From NCBI RefSeq assembly GCF_963082655.1, contig NC_081554.1, forward strand, positions 93,440,245-93,504,244: a DNA stretch of 64,000 nucleotides, written 5' to 3'. How positions within the stretch are numbered: the stretch's first letter is position 1; every line of letters starts with the position of its first letter. The stretch is from Stomoxys calcitrans. Taxonomy: Eukaryota > Arthropoda > Insecta > Diptera > Muscidae. The notes beneath the pieces were generated by a model. That model was given only the letters and a program-made list of their open reading frames with translations. It was not told the origin of the DNA and did no database searches. The position numbers and the translations under genes were made by a program. Of this stretch, positions 23,703-34,486 are shown in pieces.

Positions 23703-24648
23703 CAGAGATGGTCCGTAAGACGATTTTTTAGGTTTCCGACTGTCAAAAAGTTGTAAAAGTCGAAAACGTCGTATACTTGTATAAAACGTAGAAAAAGTCG
23801 CAAACGTCATAAACCTTAATAACTAAGTGCAAAAGTTTGATTTTTAACAAATATTATTGTCACTTATTTGTTGTATATAGAAGAGTTTATATGTAAAAAA
23901 ATTTCGCAATAAAAGAAATATTAAGTTTTTTTTTTTAATTTTTGCATTTACATTTTTTACACAATAAATTGGAAATATACGCAAATTTCAAGTCAATTTA
24001 TAAAGTAACGTTTAAGGATTTTTTTGTGAAGCAAAAAATCAATAAATTATTAGTTTTCATCAATTATATTTAGAAATTGCAATTATTTTGTATCCTTTTG
24101 CAAAATTATTTGCTTCTCCCGTTTTAATTTGCTTTTTGAAAGCTGTTGTAAACGACATATGTTAAAAATGCATGACATCTGAGGAAGTGTCAAGTGAAAT
24201 GGTACATGGAGTGTTAATTATGTTATTCAATAACAATACTTAAAAATAACATTACTTATTCAATAAAATACTTAACACGCCATCTTCCATTTCACTTGAC
24301 ATTACCTCACATTAGCATACTTAACACGCCATCTACCATTTCACTTGACACTACCTCAGATGTCATTCATTTTATAACAATATTGGTAAAAATCGTGTAA
24401 ACCTACGGTAGCTTTTTCTAATTCTGAACCGATTTTTTCTAATTTCAATATTGTTCGTCTCCAGGAGAAAAAAATTACTTATGCCAAAATTTTTAGTTAA
24501 TCAGATCAAAAATTCGACATATTTTCGTTCGAATTTTTTTTCTGTCAGAAACCTAGTTTTTTGGCTAGGTTTACGACGTTTTCGACGTATGTAATATACG
24601 TCGGAAATTTATGTCATATACGTCACTGTTTCTGACAGGCCATCTCTG
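23703..24648. mobile_element. hAT-type MITE, copy 1 (946 bp)
   Basis: The ends are CAGAGATGGTCCGTAAGACG and CTGACAGGCCATCTCTG, giving the terminal inverted repeat CAGAGATGGYC. The flanks ATGGCAGC at 23695-23702 and 24649-24656 form a perfect 8-bp target duplication. CAGNG-type tips plus an 8-bp duplication are hallmarks of the hAT superfamily. The interior is AT-rich and non-coding, with subterminal ACGTCGTATAC/GACGTATGTAATATACGTC motifs and a central palindromic block (24173-24365). It needs a transposase from elsewhere. The second copy is at 35242-36187. Confidence 0.85.
24173..24365. repeat. Nested palindromic block inside hAT MITE copy 1
   Basis: TGACATCTGAGGAAGTGTCA-type sequence at the left faces its reverse complement (GACACTACCTCAGATGTCA) at the right. 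The half-unit AAGTGAAATGGTASATGGMGTGTTAA is present three times, one forward and two reversed. It could be a foldback formed inside the MITE or an older nested insertion; a 193-bp block of equal length is in copy 2 (35712-35904). Confidence 0.7.
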
Positions 24649-25363
24649 ATGGCAGCTATACGTAAATATAGCCCGATTTGGTCCATATTTATCAGGAGGC
24701 TTAAGATAACCCTCTGTTTCAAATTTCAGCGAAATCGGGTAAAAACTAAAGCTTTTATTGGCTTCAGACCCCTTATCGGCAGATCGGTCTATATGGCAGC
24801 TATATCTAAATATAGTTCTATCTGAACCATATTTAGGTCGGGTGTCAGGAGACTAAAAATAACCCAATGTTGCAAATTTCAGCGAAATAAATAAAGCTTT
24901 TATGGTCTTCAGACCCTTTATCAGGATATCGGTCTATATGGCAACTATATCTTAATATAGTCCGATCTGAACCATGTTTGGGTCAGTTGCCGGGAAGCCT
25001 AAAACTACTCACTGTTTCAAATTTCAATGAAATCGGATAAAAAATAAAGCATTTATGGGCATTAGACCCTTAATCGGCAGATCGGTCTATATAGCAGCTA
25101 TATCCAAATATGGTCAGATTTGGCCCCTTCAAGAACTTAACCAGCGTGCATCAAATAAACGTATCTGTGTCAAATATCAGCTCAATATCTCAATTTTTGA
25201 AGGCTCTAGAGTGATTACAACAGAGGGACGGACATCGTTAAATCGTCTTAGAATTTTACGACGATCCGAAATATGTATACTATTGGGTCGGAAATTGATA
25301 TTTCGATGTGTTACAAACGGAATGACTAAATGAATATACCCCTTATCCTACGGTGGTGGGTAT

Positions 25364-26029
25364 AACAACAGCAGCAACGGCCGCAACAGCAGCAGCAGCT
25401 ACCTCTCACTCGCCACAAACGTTGAATTTCCGTTGAATAGATGAATGAGCTACAGTTACAAGCTCAGGAGTATGATTTTCAACGCAACTGGATTCTGGGA
25501 GAACAATTTTAAACTTTTAGTCACGTTCAATAATGTTAAACATCGAAATGGTACAGAATTTTTAAGTTACGATCTGTGTTTCATTAGCTTTGGAAGGAAG
25601 CCAAGTTTCTCACTCATTATCGTCTCTAATATTTGTTCGCCGCCATCATTAATCGACTTAAAGCGATTTCATTACAAATGCACTTTGTAATTACATAAAA
25701 TTTTTGTAGTTGCAGCAGCAACAGCAATTATTTGAGTCAATATTTAGTGTTTGACATTGTGCAAGTTATCTCATCAACTTTAGGCCATACCTAATATTTG
25801 GAGAAGCGCGAGGGAAGGTCAACAAAACTTTAAGTAAGATGGGAAGATAGATTTTTGTGAAATCCGAGAGGCAACACAAACTTGCTCAGCCTTGTATCAT
25901 TTATGGACAAACATGAAATATTCCCATACCATGTCCTTACAATAAAATATCTACGCCGAGTAAATTTCAAAGACAGCGACTTCCGTTTCCGGCCTTATAT
26001 GTATTTACATACTAAAGGTAGTAATCAAT
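25364..26029. other. No gene recognised
   Basis: CAGCAGCAACGGCCGCAACAG simple repeat at 25371-25400 follows the DINE-like end. The 81-codon frame at 25445-25690 has no recognisable family. Confidence 0.4.
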
Positions 26030-26095
26030 AAGAAAGCCTTTAAAACGGCCGGGTTGAATTTTATATACTCTCCACCATGGGGATTCCTTAAGTTC
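26030..26095 (-). repeat. DINE-like family I terminal fragment
   Basis: AAAACGGCCGGGTTGAATTTTATATACTCTCCACCATGGGG at 26041-26081 (given here in degraded form) corresponds to the hairpin plus subterminal repeat of family I. The array is missing. Confidence 0.55.
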
Positions 26096-26980
26096 TTTGA
26101 TAAATTTTTTCATAGGGAGCTTAGGCTCATATCAGAGCTATAAGAGTACGATCCGGAAACGACGCAATACCAACACATTACTAGCGGAAGGATCAATCCA
26201 TAAGATTGTGACCAGAGGAACTCCGCAAGGTTCCAATCTTTTGTGAACGCCATGCGGGAAAGATCGATGGCAAGCAATCGCCTAAGTATTTGGCCGAGAT
26301 TCTTGGCCAGAAACTAAGCTCGATGAGTGGGTCATAAGCGTACTGAATGCGCTCTACTCCTGTCACTCAACTCAACAGGAACGAGTTAGGGGCTTAGATC
26401 GGGGAACGTACTCTGATGTTTACGATGGTCGTTGTGCCGATACTCTCCTATAGATGTCTGATGTGCCATCGAGCTATGTGCCCTCCGAAGGATGATCAAA
26501 AAGATACTGGTTACCTGTGCGTCGGTGGGGATCTCTGGTAGGAGTGCCCCAATTCAATCTCGATCTTAGGCCTTTCCACACCTATATTGGGAGTAAGGTA
26601 GCATGAATAGCCCGCTCAAGACTGGGGAAGTCAGATACCTGGCGCTCCTCAAATTTTGAGCATTCTTCTGTTCTGCTGAAAGATACAGATGCGGCGGGAC
26701 TGATTATATACCAGTATACCGTGATAGTCCTTTCTTGCTGATTAGCTAAGTGTGGTGTTAACGAAAAGGTATTTCTGAGCTACTACTTCTGGCGTTGGAC
26801 AATGTGAGGTCAAAACTGGATAGAAGATGCAAAGACTTTCTTCAAACTATTAATGGGGCTGTCAGGTTCAGCTGGGTCTCGGGCTATCAAGGTGTGGCGG
26901 AGAACGAAGCTGCCAACGAGCTGGTCAGGAACGGCCGCAGATATTGCTACACAATCTGTGAACCCTCCACTTTGCGTGTG
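26096..26980 (+). pseudogene. LINE family A, RT to RNase H fragment
   Basis: Plus-strand fragments match the longer LINE A copy at 52150-55639. They include VTRGTPQGSNL at about 26210-26245 (RT motif B), LGQKLSSMS, YRCLMCHRAM, the AGLIIYQ segment near 26697 and an RNase H end NVRSKLDRRCKDFLQTING then SWVSGYQGVAENEAANELV (26800-26925). The RT motif C region is deleted and stops are frequent. The copy ends exactly at 26980, where a Transib terminus starts. Confidence 0.7.
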
Positions 26981-27262
26981 CAGAGCGTACCAAACGGCGA
27001 ATAAAAAATTGAAAATAAATCCACAACATTTTACCTATTGATCTGAGCGGTAAAAAATGTTGTAGACATTTGTAGAAGAGGACATAGACCTTCAGGAAAA
27101 TTTGGTCGTTGTTAGTCTATATCTTTAATACAGAGAGAGTTACAGGCTGTTAAAGTTGACAACTTTCCACTTTTCCAACTTTCACGTTTTAAGATTCTGA
27201 TGAATGAGCTTGGCGAGATCTAAGAAAAACATGCATAATGTACAATGGCATTGCAAAAATCT
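26981..27262 (+). mobile_element. Degenerate Transib terminus (solo end)
   Basis: This segment aligns along its whole length with the first ~320 bases of the Transib arm at 58681. Shared stretches include ACCAAACGGC/GCCAAATGGC, TGTTGTAGACATTTGTAGAAGAGGACAT (given in parts), ATCTTTAATACAGAG and GAGCTTGGCGAGATCTAAGA. The tip reads CAGAGCG instead of CACAGTG. A block of about 50 bp after TTTCACG is missing. No transposase lies inward, so it is either a solo end left by a deletion or one edge of a lost element. It sits directly in LINE A. Confidence 0.8.
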
Positions 27263-27264
27263 GT

Positions 27265-29290
27265 TATATCATAAACAATCCACATAGGCTTATATTTAAA
27301 TATAGCTGTCATACCGCCCCATCTGGCCACTATTTTCACACCATGTCTAGGATTGGCATAAACTCCGAAAGCCTGGCAGGAATCAAGTGTGGCATTTATA
27401 TCCAAGCCCGGCAAGGCCAGTTATGCAACATCAAAGGTCTACAGATCTATAAGCTTTGCGTCCTTGCTACTAAAATCCATGGAACGTATTGTGGATGCAA
27501 ATTTGCCCATGCACATTCCTTTATGGAACAGGGGCAAACTTCTCACATATCAATGATTGCTGTCCGATTCTAGTTTAAGCTCAAAGATAAGGGACCTCCT
27601 TTTTCTTAGCCAAGTCCAAACGTCGTGACGCAATGCGACACCTCTTTGGGGGGAAGCTTTTACATATGTATACTACCTCACAAATATCGCAAGCACTAGA
27701 AGGGGATAACCATCGCTAAAAATTTGGTTTCTGATGTTTTCGCCAGGATTCGAAACCAGACGTTTAGCGTCATAGGCGGACATGCGCTACGATAGTCTCC
27801 AAATGTGCAAAACTGCTCAGATCAAACCAGCATACCTATATCAAGAGATGGTTGGTGGAGACTGTCCTGCACGAGGTTGTGCATAAAACAGAAGAATCCT
27901 TCAATGTCAAGACGTACATATTGGCGGTATGCATTGACTTCAAGGGGGCATTTAACACACTGATCCAATTCTTAGGCCAGTACCGGGCGGACCGGGACCT
28001 AAGGGACTGGATAAACCATATGCTAAGGGACAGATGCATAAATTGTGGATCACATGACATAAAGATCAGGAAAGAATGTGGCACAGACCACGCCATAGGG
28101 GGCATTTTATCGCCACTCCTTTCAGTGACTACGATTAACGTATTACGGATGCTGGCTGAGGAGAGATTTGAACCCGTCTACTATGTATACGATGTTGTAA
28201 TGCTTCTTAGCGGTAAGGATCTGAATCAGCTGTGCGAAAGGGCCGAAAGTGTCTTCCAGATGGAATACGACTGAGCGAGACTTAGGGGTCTCAATGTCAA
28301 CCTAGAGAAGACTGAAATCTGCTTGTTTACAAGGAAGACGAAGGTGGGTCAATTTGATTCACCACGTTTCCTCAATAGAACGATTTCGATATCTGACAAG
28401 GTCAACTACTTGGGAGTGATCTCGGACAGGAAACTGAATTGGGAGTGCCACACTTAGGAGCGTATTGAAAAGACTCACAGATCTTGGGCACTATATAGAC
28501 GGGCCGTAGATTTGAAATGGGGCCTGAATACGAGGATGGTCCACTAGCTCTACAGGAGCGTGATTGTAGCAATACTTACTAACGCCTCAGTAGTTTGGTG
28601 GACTGCGATGGCAAAAAAGCGCAGCGTATGGATAATACCATAGGTTTAGAGAGCATTTGAGTGTGAGGCAGTAAAAGTTCATGCCACACAAATGGATCAA
28701 AGCTTGAGGACAGAGTGAACGTGGGGTGAACCGAGGGATCTGTTTACAACTGCCTGACCATAATACGGTTCTGCAGGCAGAGATCCGGGCCATCACGGAA
28801 TGCGCGAGCTGGTGTTTGGTAAACGCGAGGACGTAGATTTTGAATATCAATAAACTGACCATCAGGGCAATAACAATCAGGACGGTAAGGTCACTAACTC
28901 TCTTGCAGTGTAAGAAGGAGACTTACGACATCTCCGAGGATGGCATGATCCCTATCGTTTGGGTGCCGGGCCAAAGCGAAGTAAGGGAAATGAAAGAACA
29001 GACGATTTGGATGTTAAGGCCAGAGGATTGCCGTCAATAAACTTGGTTAACCCGAAGCCTTTCGGTTCGACGCGAACCGAGTTAAGGGCGTGGGCGCCGA
29101 ATCTGTCGGTAGGACGACGAAAATCTCATGAAGACATCCGGATCGTGAGAAGACTGGGCTATTACTGAAAATAAGTAATAAGGAGGTCAGTATAGTTTCC
29201 GGTATCATAACCAGACACATAGAACTATGAGCACACTTATGCAAAATCGTTGCGTCAAGGGATAGCATGTGCAGGGCATGGAAGATGATG
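27265..29290 (+). pseudogene. LINE family B, RT to C-terminus, broken by SINE1
   Basis: Non-LTR retrotransposon with APE-type RT and RNase H, related to LINE A and C (LOA/R1/Jockey group, clade tentative). A short unassigned/DINE-like piece is at 27265-27350. RT begins at about 27355, with a PKPGK-like site now QARQG and then KVYRSISFASLLLKSMERIV. A SINE1 interrupts at 27498. RT resumes with VETVLHEVVHKTEESF, YILAVCIDFKGAFN (motif A), GGILSPLLSV (motif B) and YYVYDVVMLLSG (motif C, catalytic ADD lost: YVYD). GLNVNLEKTEICLFTRK, YLGVISDRKLNWE, VVWWTAM and the RNase H end VWVPGQSEVREMKEQT follow, then VNLVNPKPFGSTRTELRAW. It cannot make RT. Confidence 0.8.
27498..27800 (-). repeat. SINE1 inserted in LINE B
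   Basis: Full SINE1 order on the minus strand, with box B GGTTTCGAATCCTGGCG (27745-27761), a damaged box A (part of TAGCGC...GCATG deleted), GACTTGGCTAAGAAAAAG and the 3' GTTCCATAAAGGAATGT. It splits the RT reading frame of LINE B between the SMERIVDAN and SVETALHEVV-type segments. Confidence 0.8.
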
Positions 29291-29639
29291 ATGAATTAGG
29301 GCAATATGAATCTTGCACTTGCTGATTTTTTCTATCAGAGCGTGTGTAGCTGTCTAGCCGCGGTGGAGGTTTATCTGGATTACCTCAATCACTCCAATAA
29401 ATGGGCATCTTAGGAGTGGGTGATGGTCTCATCGCCTGATCCCTGTTCTTGCTTGATGTTTTGATATAAGGATCTTTGCCTGTCCTCGTCTTTCGAATCT
29501 TGAGAAAGTCGGTAATGATTCTATCGTCGGGTCCCTGTTCGTTAGGCTATATTTAATTTACCGTCCATGCACTGCCTGATGTTCAATATTTGGATTTTTG
29601 CCTAACCTAATCTTCCAAATTTTGACCTAACTTATTGTA
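29291..29639. other. No gene recognised
   Basis: Several CCTAACCTAA-type motifs at 29600-29650. Nothing else is assignable. Confidence 0.5.
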
Positions 29640-29970
29640 CAACCAAACCTAACTTAGTGTACATATTAAGTTTCAGCCACATCGGTTAGGAACCGAGCCC
29701 TAGAGGGGCTCAACAAGTCAGATGGGTAAATCCGTTTATGTGGGAGCTATATTTAAACATAGAAAGATATGCCCATTTTCAATCCCAATCGTCCTTCATC
29801 AATAAGAAGTATTTTCCTCATTTCGATGGACGGAAATAGTTTAATCGATTTAAAATATCATGGCGTTCAAGAATAAATACACTCAGTAGGGCTTTTGAAC
29901 CATATTTCAAGGTGTTACAAATGGAATGACGAATTTAGTATACCCACATGGTCTTGTGAAGGGAATAAAA
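29640..29970 (-). repeat. DINE-like family I/III fragment
   Basis: It contains AGTTTCAGCCACATCGGTTAG, TTATGTGGGAGCTATATTTAA, CAATAAGAAGTATTTTCC and CAAGGTGTTACAAATGGAATGACG, then ATACCCACATGG at the end. The microsatellite is reduced to GATGGACGGAAA. Confidence 0.6.
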
Positions 29971-30239
29971 TGGTAACAGGAAATGTTCAGTGAACTTCCT
30001 TTTTTAAAAAGTATAATATTACACAAACAAAAACATTTTTTATTAACTAAAGACCAAAGGCAAACAAAAACAAATCCGGTTCTTTGATTGTCTTCCCTAC
30101 AGAAAAAGGAGTACAACCCAATAACACGGAGAGTGGGATACATTGTTAGCATCTGTGCGTCAAATTCTTGCATGATGGCTTCGTAAATACCGGGTTTTTT
30201 ATTAAGAGCGCTACAAAGTTTTTTTTTTATTAAATTAAA
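29971..30239. other. No gene recognised
   Basis: A minus-strand frame of 111 codons (29907-30242) overlaps the repeat end and lacks motifs. Confidence 0.4.
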
Positions 30240-30915
30240 CAAGTACGTTCAATTCCATTATGTATGGAACTCTATTTCGGTCCAGTCCATGGTCCAGTCG
30301 ATCCCAATCGATTATGTCTAATTTCAGCAAAATCGGATAATAAATGCGCCTTTTATGGGTTCAAGACCTTAGATCGGGAGATCGGTCTATGTGGCAGCTA
30401 TGTCGAAATACAGGCCGATGGGGGAAGTTGAAGGCCTATTGTGCAAAATTTCAGCGAATTCAGGTAATAAATGCTCCTTTTATGGGCCCAAGACCTTAAA
30501 TCTGGAGACCGGCTTATATGGCAACTATATCCAAATTAGCTCGATCTTGACCATACTCAGTATGAATGTCGAAGAGCCTAACGCAAATCATTGTATTAAA
30601 TTTCCGCGAAATCGGAAAATCGTTCTATATGGGGGCTATATTAAGATATAGTCTGATATAACCCATCTTCGAAATTAACCTGCCTATGCACAAAAAAAGA
30701 ATCTGTGCAAAGTTTCAGCTAATTATTTTAATTTTTAAAGCATGTAGCGTCATTTCAACAGACAGACGGATGGACGGACATGGCTAGATCGTCTTAAATT
30801 TTTACGGCAATCAAGAATATATATACTCTATAGGGTCGGAAATGGATATTTCGATGTGTTGTAAACGGAATGATAAAATTAATATACCCCCCAACTTCAG
30901 TGGTGGGTATAAAAA
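30240..30915 (-). repeat. DINE-like element, family II, 5'-truncated
   Basis: Three or four diverged units (GATCGGTCTATGTGGCAGC, AATTTCAGCGAATTCAGG, CTATATGGGGGCTATATTAA) are followed by CAGACAGACGGATGGACGG, GATCGTCTTAAATTTTTACG, TATACTCTATAGGGTCGG and the end CAGTGGTGGGTATAAAAA. Confidence 0.7.
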
Positions 30916-31625
30916 GGTCTCGCACAAGCCGCTTTAAAAATTTTTGTGATTTTTTTTTTAAATCGCTTTGTGCGTGAGGTTTTTTTATCAAATCGCCTTA
31001 TATTTAAGATTTTCTCAAATCCTAAATAAAACCTAATCAAAATATGATACAGGAAATATAAGTTGTAAAAAAAATCATCATCCTAATAAGCATTCAACAA
31101 GGATTCTTTGGCAAATTAATTTAGAACCTTGTTCATCAGAGTGAGGACATTTTGATTTTTTTCTCAAAATTTATTACCTATTGCACGAATGAACGAATGA
31201 ACGTTTGTCTATTAAACACTTAAAAAACGCTTATTCCATTAAAATATTAAGAAAAGGTCACCCACAAACCAGTTTGAAATGAAGTTTTTGTGAAGTTTTT
31301 GAAATCAATTTGTGCGCAAGGTTTTTTTAAGACATCACCTTATGTCGGATTATCTTACGAATTTCACATGCGATCTGTAGGAACATTAGAATGTTATACT
31401 TTCGAAGATTTTTTTTGTAATTGCAATGACTTTAAGGATGAGAGGATTGGTTCATACACATCAACAAAATGTTTTTGATTAATTTACAACTATTTGGGGT
31501 AATAATTTGGCCAATCTGTGAAACGCTTCTACCAATGTATGACATCTGTGTACTGATTATCTGAAGTTGGTAATTTTCTTCAGCTCCCATAAAAAAAGCA
31601 GACAGTTATCCCTTCCTTACAATTA
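30916..31625. other. No gene; one diverged direct repeat
   Basis: Segments 30917-31015 and 31254-31370 are alike: AAGGTCNC.CACAA.CC, TTTTTGTGA, TTTGTGCG..AGGTTTTTTTA and CACCTTAT/CGCCTTAT. They may be halves of a degenerate element. No coding evidence. Confidence 0.4.
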
Positions 31626-32836
31626 TATTTTTATAACCTCCACCATAGAATGGGGTTATACTAATTTCGTCATTCTGTTTGTAACTCCTCGAAATATTCC
31701 TCTGAGACCCCATAAAGTATATATATTCTTCCATCCGTCTGTCCGTCCGTCCGTCTGAATGTCAAAGGCACGATTACTTACGAAGTAGTAAAGCTAGCCG
31801 CTTGAAATTTTGCAAGAATACTTCTTATTAGTGTAGGTCGGTTGGAATTGTAGATGGGCCATATCGGTCCATGGTTTAATAAAGCTGCCATATAAACCGA
31901 TCTTGAATCCTCACTTCTTGAGTCACTATCAATTCTTATTCGATTTGGCTGAAATTTTGCATGAGGTGTTTTGTTATGATTTCCAATAACTGTGTTGATT
32001 GTGGTTCAAATCGGCCTATAACCTGATAAAGCTGCCATATAAACCGAAATAAACTGAAATTTTGCATGAGGTATTTTGTTATGATTTCCAATAACTGTGT
32101 TAATTGTGGTTCAAATCGGCCTATAACCTGATATAGCTGTCATATAAACCGATCTGGGGTCTTGACTTCTTCAGCCTCTTGAGGGCGTAATTACTATCCG
32201 ATTTGGCTGAAATTTAGCATGAGGTGGTTTGTTATGAGTTCCAATAACTAAGTATGGTTCAAATCGGTCCATGACCTGGTATAGCTGCCATATAAACCGA
32301 TCTGGGGTCTTGACTTCTTGAGCCTCTAGAGGACGCAATTATTATCCGATTTTACTGAAATTTTGCATGAGGTGTTTTGTTATTACTTCCAACAACTGTG
32401 CCAAATATGGTTTTAATTCGTCCATAACCTGATATAGCTGCTATATAAACCGATGTGGGATCTTGACTTCTTGAGCCTCTAGAGGTCGCAATTATTATTC
32501 GATTTGGCTGAAATTTTGTACAACGACTTCTCTCATTACCTTTAACATGCGTGTCAATTATGAAACCGACCTCCCTATTTTACTTCTTGAGCCCCTAAAG
32601 GACGCAATTTTTATTCGAATTGATTGAAATTTTACACAGCGACTTCTCCAACATTCAGTTTAATTATGGTCCTAATCGGACGATAACTTGATATTATAAC
32701 TCCAATATCGTAGCAATTCTTTCCTTTTATCATATATTTGCCTTAGAAGAGATTCCTGGAAAAGAACTCGAGAAATGCGATCCATGGTGGAGGGTAAGAT
32801 TCTGCACGGCCGAATTTAGCACGCTTTTACTTGTTA
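31626..32836 (+). repeat. DINE-like element, family I, near complete
   Basis: It starts TTTATAACCTCCACCATAGA, followed by CATAAAGTATATATATTCTT, a short GTCCGTCCGTCCGTCTG run, and GCTTGAAATTTTGCAAG. About six tandem units with ATAGCTGCCATATAAACCGA and CAATTATTATCCGATT follow, ending CCATGGTGGAGGGTAAG and a reduced hairpin CTGCACGGCCGAATTTAGC with CACGCTTTTACTTGTT. In one unit a TATAAACCGAAATAAACTG join marks an internal deletion between repeats (about 32040). Confidence 0.8.
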
Positions 32837-33970
32837 AACGTAAATTTGTCTAAAACTATCCAGTAGTTGTTAATTTTTTTAGCCAACCATTAAACTTTTA
32901 AAACGTTAACCATTCTTTGATCTGATTTTTTTTTTCATCTACAGCTCACATTTGACTTACGGGCTTGTACATTTTGTTTTGTACGAAACAGCTAGAACTT
33001 GAACATTTATAGTTTGATACTCGTATTTGCTCCATTATTTTGAGGGACTAAGGTGTATCTTTATTTGATTGCCTTTGATGAAATCATTATTTGTCTTTCA
33101 TAAGATTTCATAGTTTTATTTTAAGTTCAAATCCCATTCATATCTCAGTTAATTGGTCACATTAATTATTCACACTTGATAGTAATGGGTGGGGTAAAAC
33201 GATAATCGAATTTTCTTCAACATTAGCTTGGAATATCATTTTTCAGAATCTAACGTGTCAGTGATATATTCTTAAGCTTTTATACCAATGCGCCTAAGAA
33301 GCGGAGAGAGTTCAATCATAGTGAACTCGATATTGAATCACTGCAAAAACTTACTCGATTTCATTCATACATACATTCATATAGTGGCGATAGCATATTG
33401 CGATGATTGATGGTCAACCCAATGGTGTTTGGCGGATAGATGTTAGATTTTTATTGGCCTTAGGACAAAACGATTTTGAAGGTGTTGGTGGGATTTTGTT
33501 TGAGGTTTCTACGCTTGAATGGCTTGAGACAAAAGAAATACTATTCGATTACACTTTGCTTCCACTCAAAGCTTCCGTCTCCATTGATCCCCTTTGCCTT
33601 CTATTAATAATTCAATTTACACATGAGTCTGACATATGTGGTAGCAGATATTGACTTTATAGATTGATATATTTATTGACTTATATTACAATTTGGCTTC
33701 TTTCTCTCTTTATTCATTGCAGGTGAGTTTTGTGCGGCTTCATTTCTATACAATGCCATTGAAGGATGTCCTACCATTTCATCTATGCAGGTATTGATTT
33801 ATTTGTCAGCATAATCTTTTGGGTTTTACTTTGTTTGTAGAAGTTATGAAAGTGGAGTAAATAAATAAGAGTAAAATGCTTTAAATAAGCTGGCCTAAAG
33901 GCTGGTTACCACTCCATATATTCTAATAAAAATTTGTGCAAGTTGAAAAATTTAATTTAATTATTGGTAT
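32837..33970. other. No certain gene; candidate recursive splice site or micro-exon near 33.72 kb
   Basis: Mostly AT-rich, non-repetitive sequence, so a candidate for true host DNA. A pyrimidine tract and CAG|GTGAGT occur at 33690-33728 (see separate entry). The 83-codon frame at 33403-33654 has no recognisable family. Confidence 0.4.
33692..33796 (+). promoter_or_regulatory. Candidate recursive splice site, or 68-nt micro-exon
   Basis: The sequence TTCTTTCTCTCTTTATTCATTGCAG (in two parts, 33697-33722) is a strong 3' splice site. It is immediately followed by GTGAGT (33723-33728), a strong 5' splice site. This is the ratchet-point arrangement used in very long fly introns. A second donor, CAG|GTATTG, lies 68 nt on (33790/33791). 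The bases between are open in one frame (GEFCAASFLYNAIEGCPTIS...), so a small exon is the alternative. Either would mean a + strand host gene spans this part of the window. No conservation data are available here. Confidence 0.3.
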
Positions 33971-34112
33971 AGAACACAATTACGGATTTTGTAAGTAGCA
34001 CGGAATTCCTGACTTAAATTTTTTTTCTTGATGTTACTTTTTATTATTTAGAGCGCACTACAAGCGGATTACTGGCTTAGGTGCATGTCCATAGTGACAT
34101 TGAGCGGATTAA
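33971..34112 (+). repeat. LINE family B, 3' UTR fragment
   Basis: TTACGGATTTTGTAAGTAGC, ACGGAATTCCTGA, GAGCGCACTACAAGCGG, TTACTGGCTTAGGTGCATGT, CCATAGTGACAT and GGATTAATATCCG match the 3' ends at 56050-56140 (plus strand) and 43990-44150 (minus strand). Confidence 0.7.
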
Positions 34113-34345
34113 TATCCGTACAGTACCAATCGTTTTGAAACGTAGTAAGGCAATACAGTAAATTATAACCTAAGTAGTACCGTATGGTACTTATAACGCT
34201 TTACATCATCCATAACCTAGATAATTTATAATTTAAAAGTTGGCTATATCCGCTCACCCCATAATTGAATTTGTATAATAATAACCTGCAAATCAAAATT
34301 TCAGTTGAATCGAATGTCTTCATTTGTGATGCATCTTGCGTGTTT

Positions 34346-34486
34346 AAACTTCTCTACCAAGTGGTGTCGCTATGCGGCACGCCAATCGCATTCGGCAAAA
34401 AAGAAGGCCCCTTATCATTAAGCTTAATCGGACTGCACTCATTGGTATGAGAGAAGTATCCCCTGTTCCTTAATGGAATGTTCACG
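34346..34486 (+). repeat. SINE1, 3' half
   Basis: AAACTTCTCTACCAAGTGG, TGTCGCTATGCGGCACGCC, AAGAAGGCCCCTTATCATTAAG and CCCTGTTCCTTAATGGAATG are body and 3' tail of SINE1. The tRNA head is missing. Confidence 0.75.

Larger units (their letters stand above)
22940..25363 (-). repeat. DINE-like element, family II, interrupted by a hAT-type MITE
   Basis: The boundaries are AAGTTCGGTCGCGTTGAACTT plus ATACCCACCACCTCGGG (22956-23000) and CCTACGGTGGTGGGTATA (25347-25364). About ten tandem units of roughly 150 bp with CTATATGGCAGCTATATCTA lie on both sides of an unrelated 946-bp insert (23703-24648). Removing the insert and one copy of its 8-bp duplication restores the repeat unit TATATGGCAGCTATACG. 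The unit sequence is the same as in 9366-10915. Confidence 0.8.

Noticed and set aside
9366..25363. CRISPR array, suggested by regular repeats
   Set aside because: Units are about 150 bp, contiguous and diverged, with no spacers. The genome is eukaryotic.
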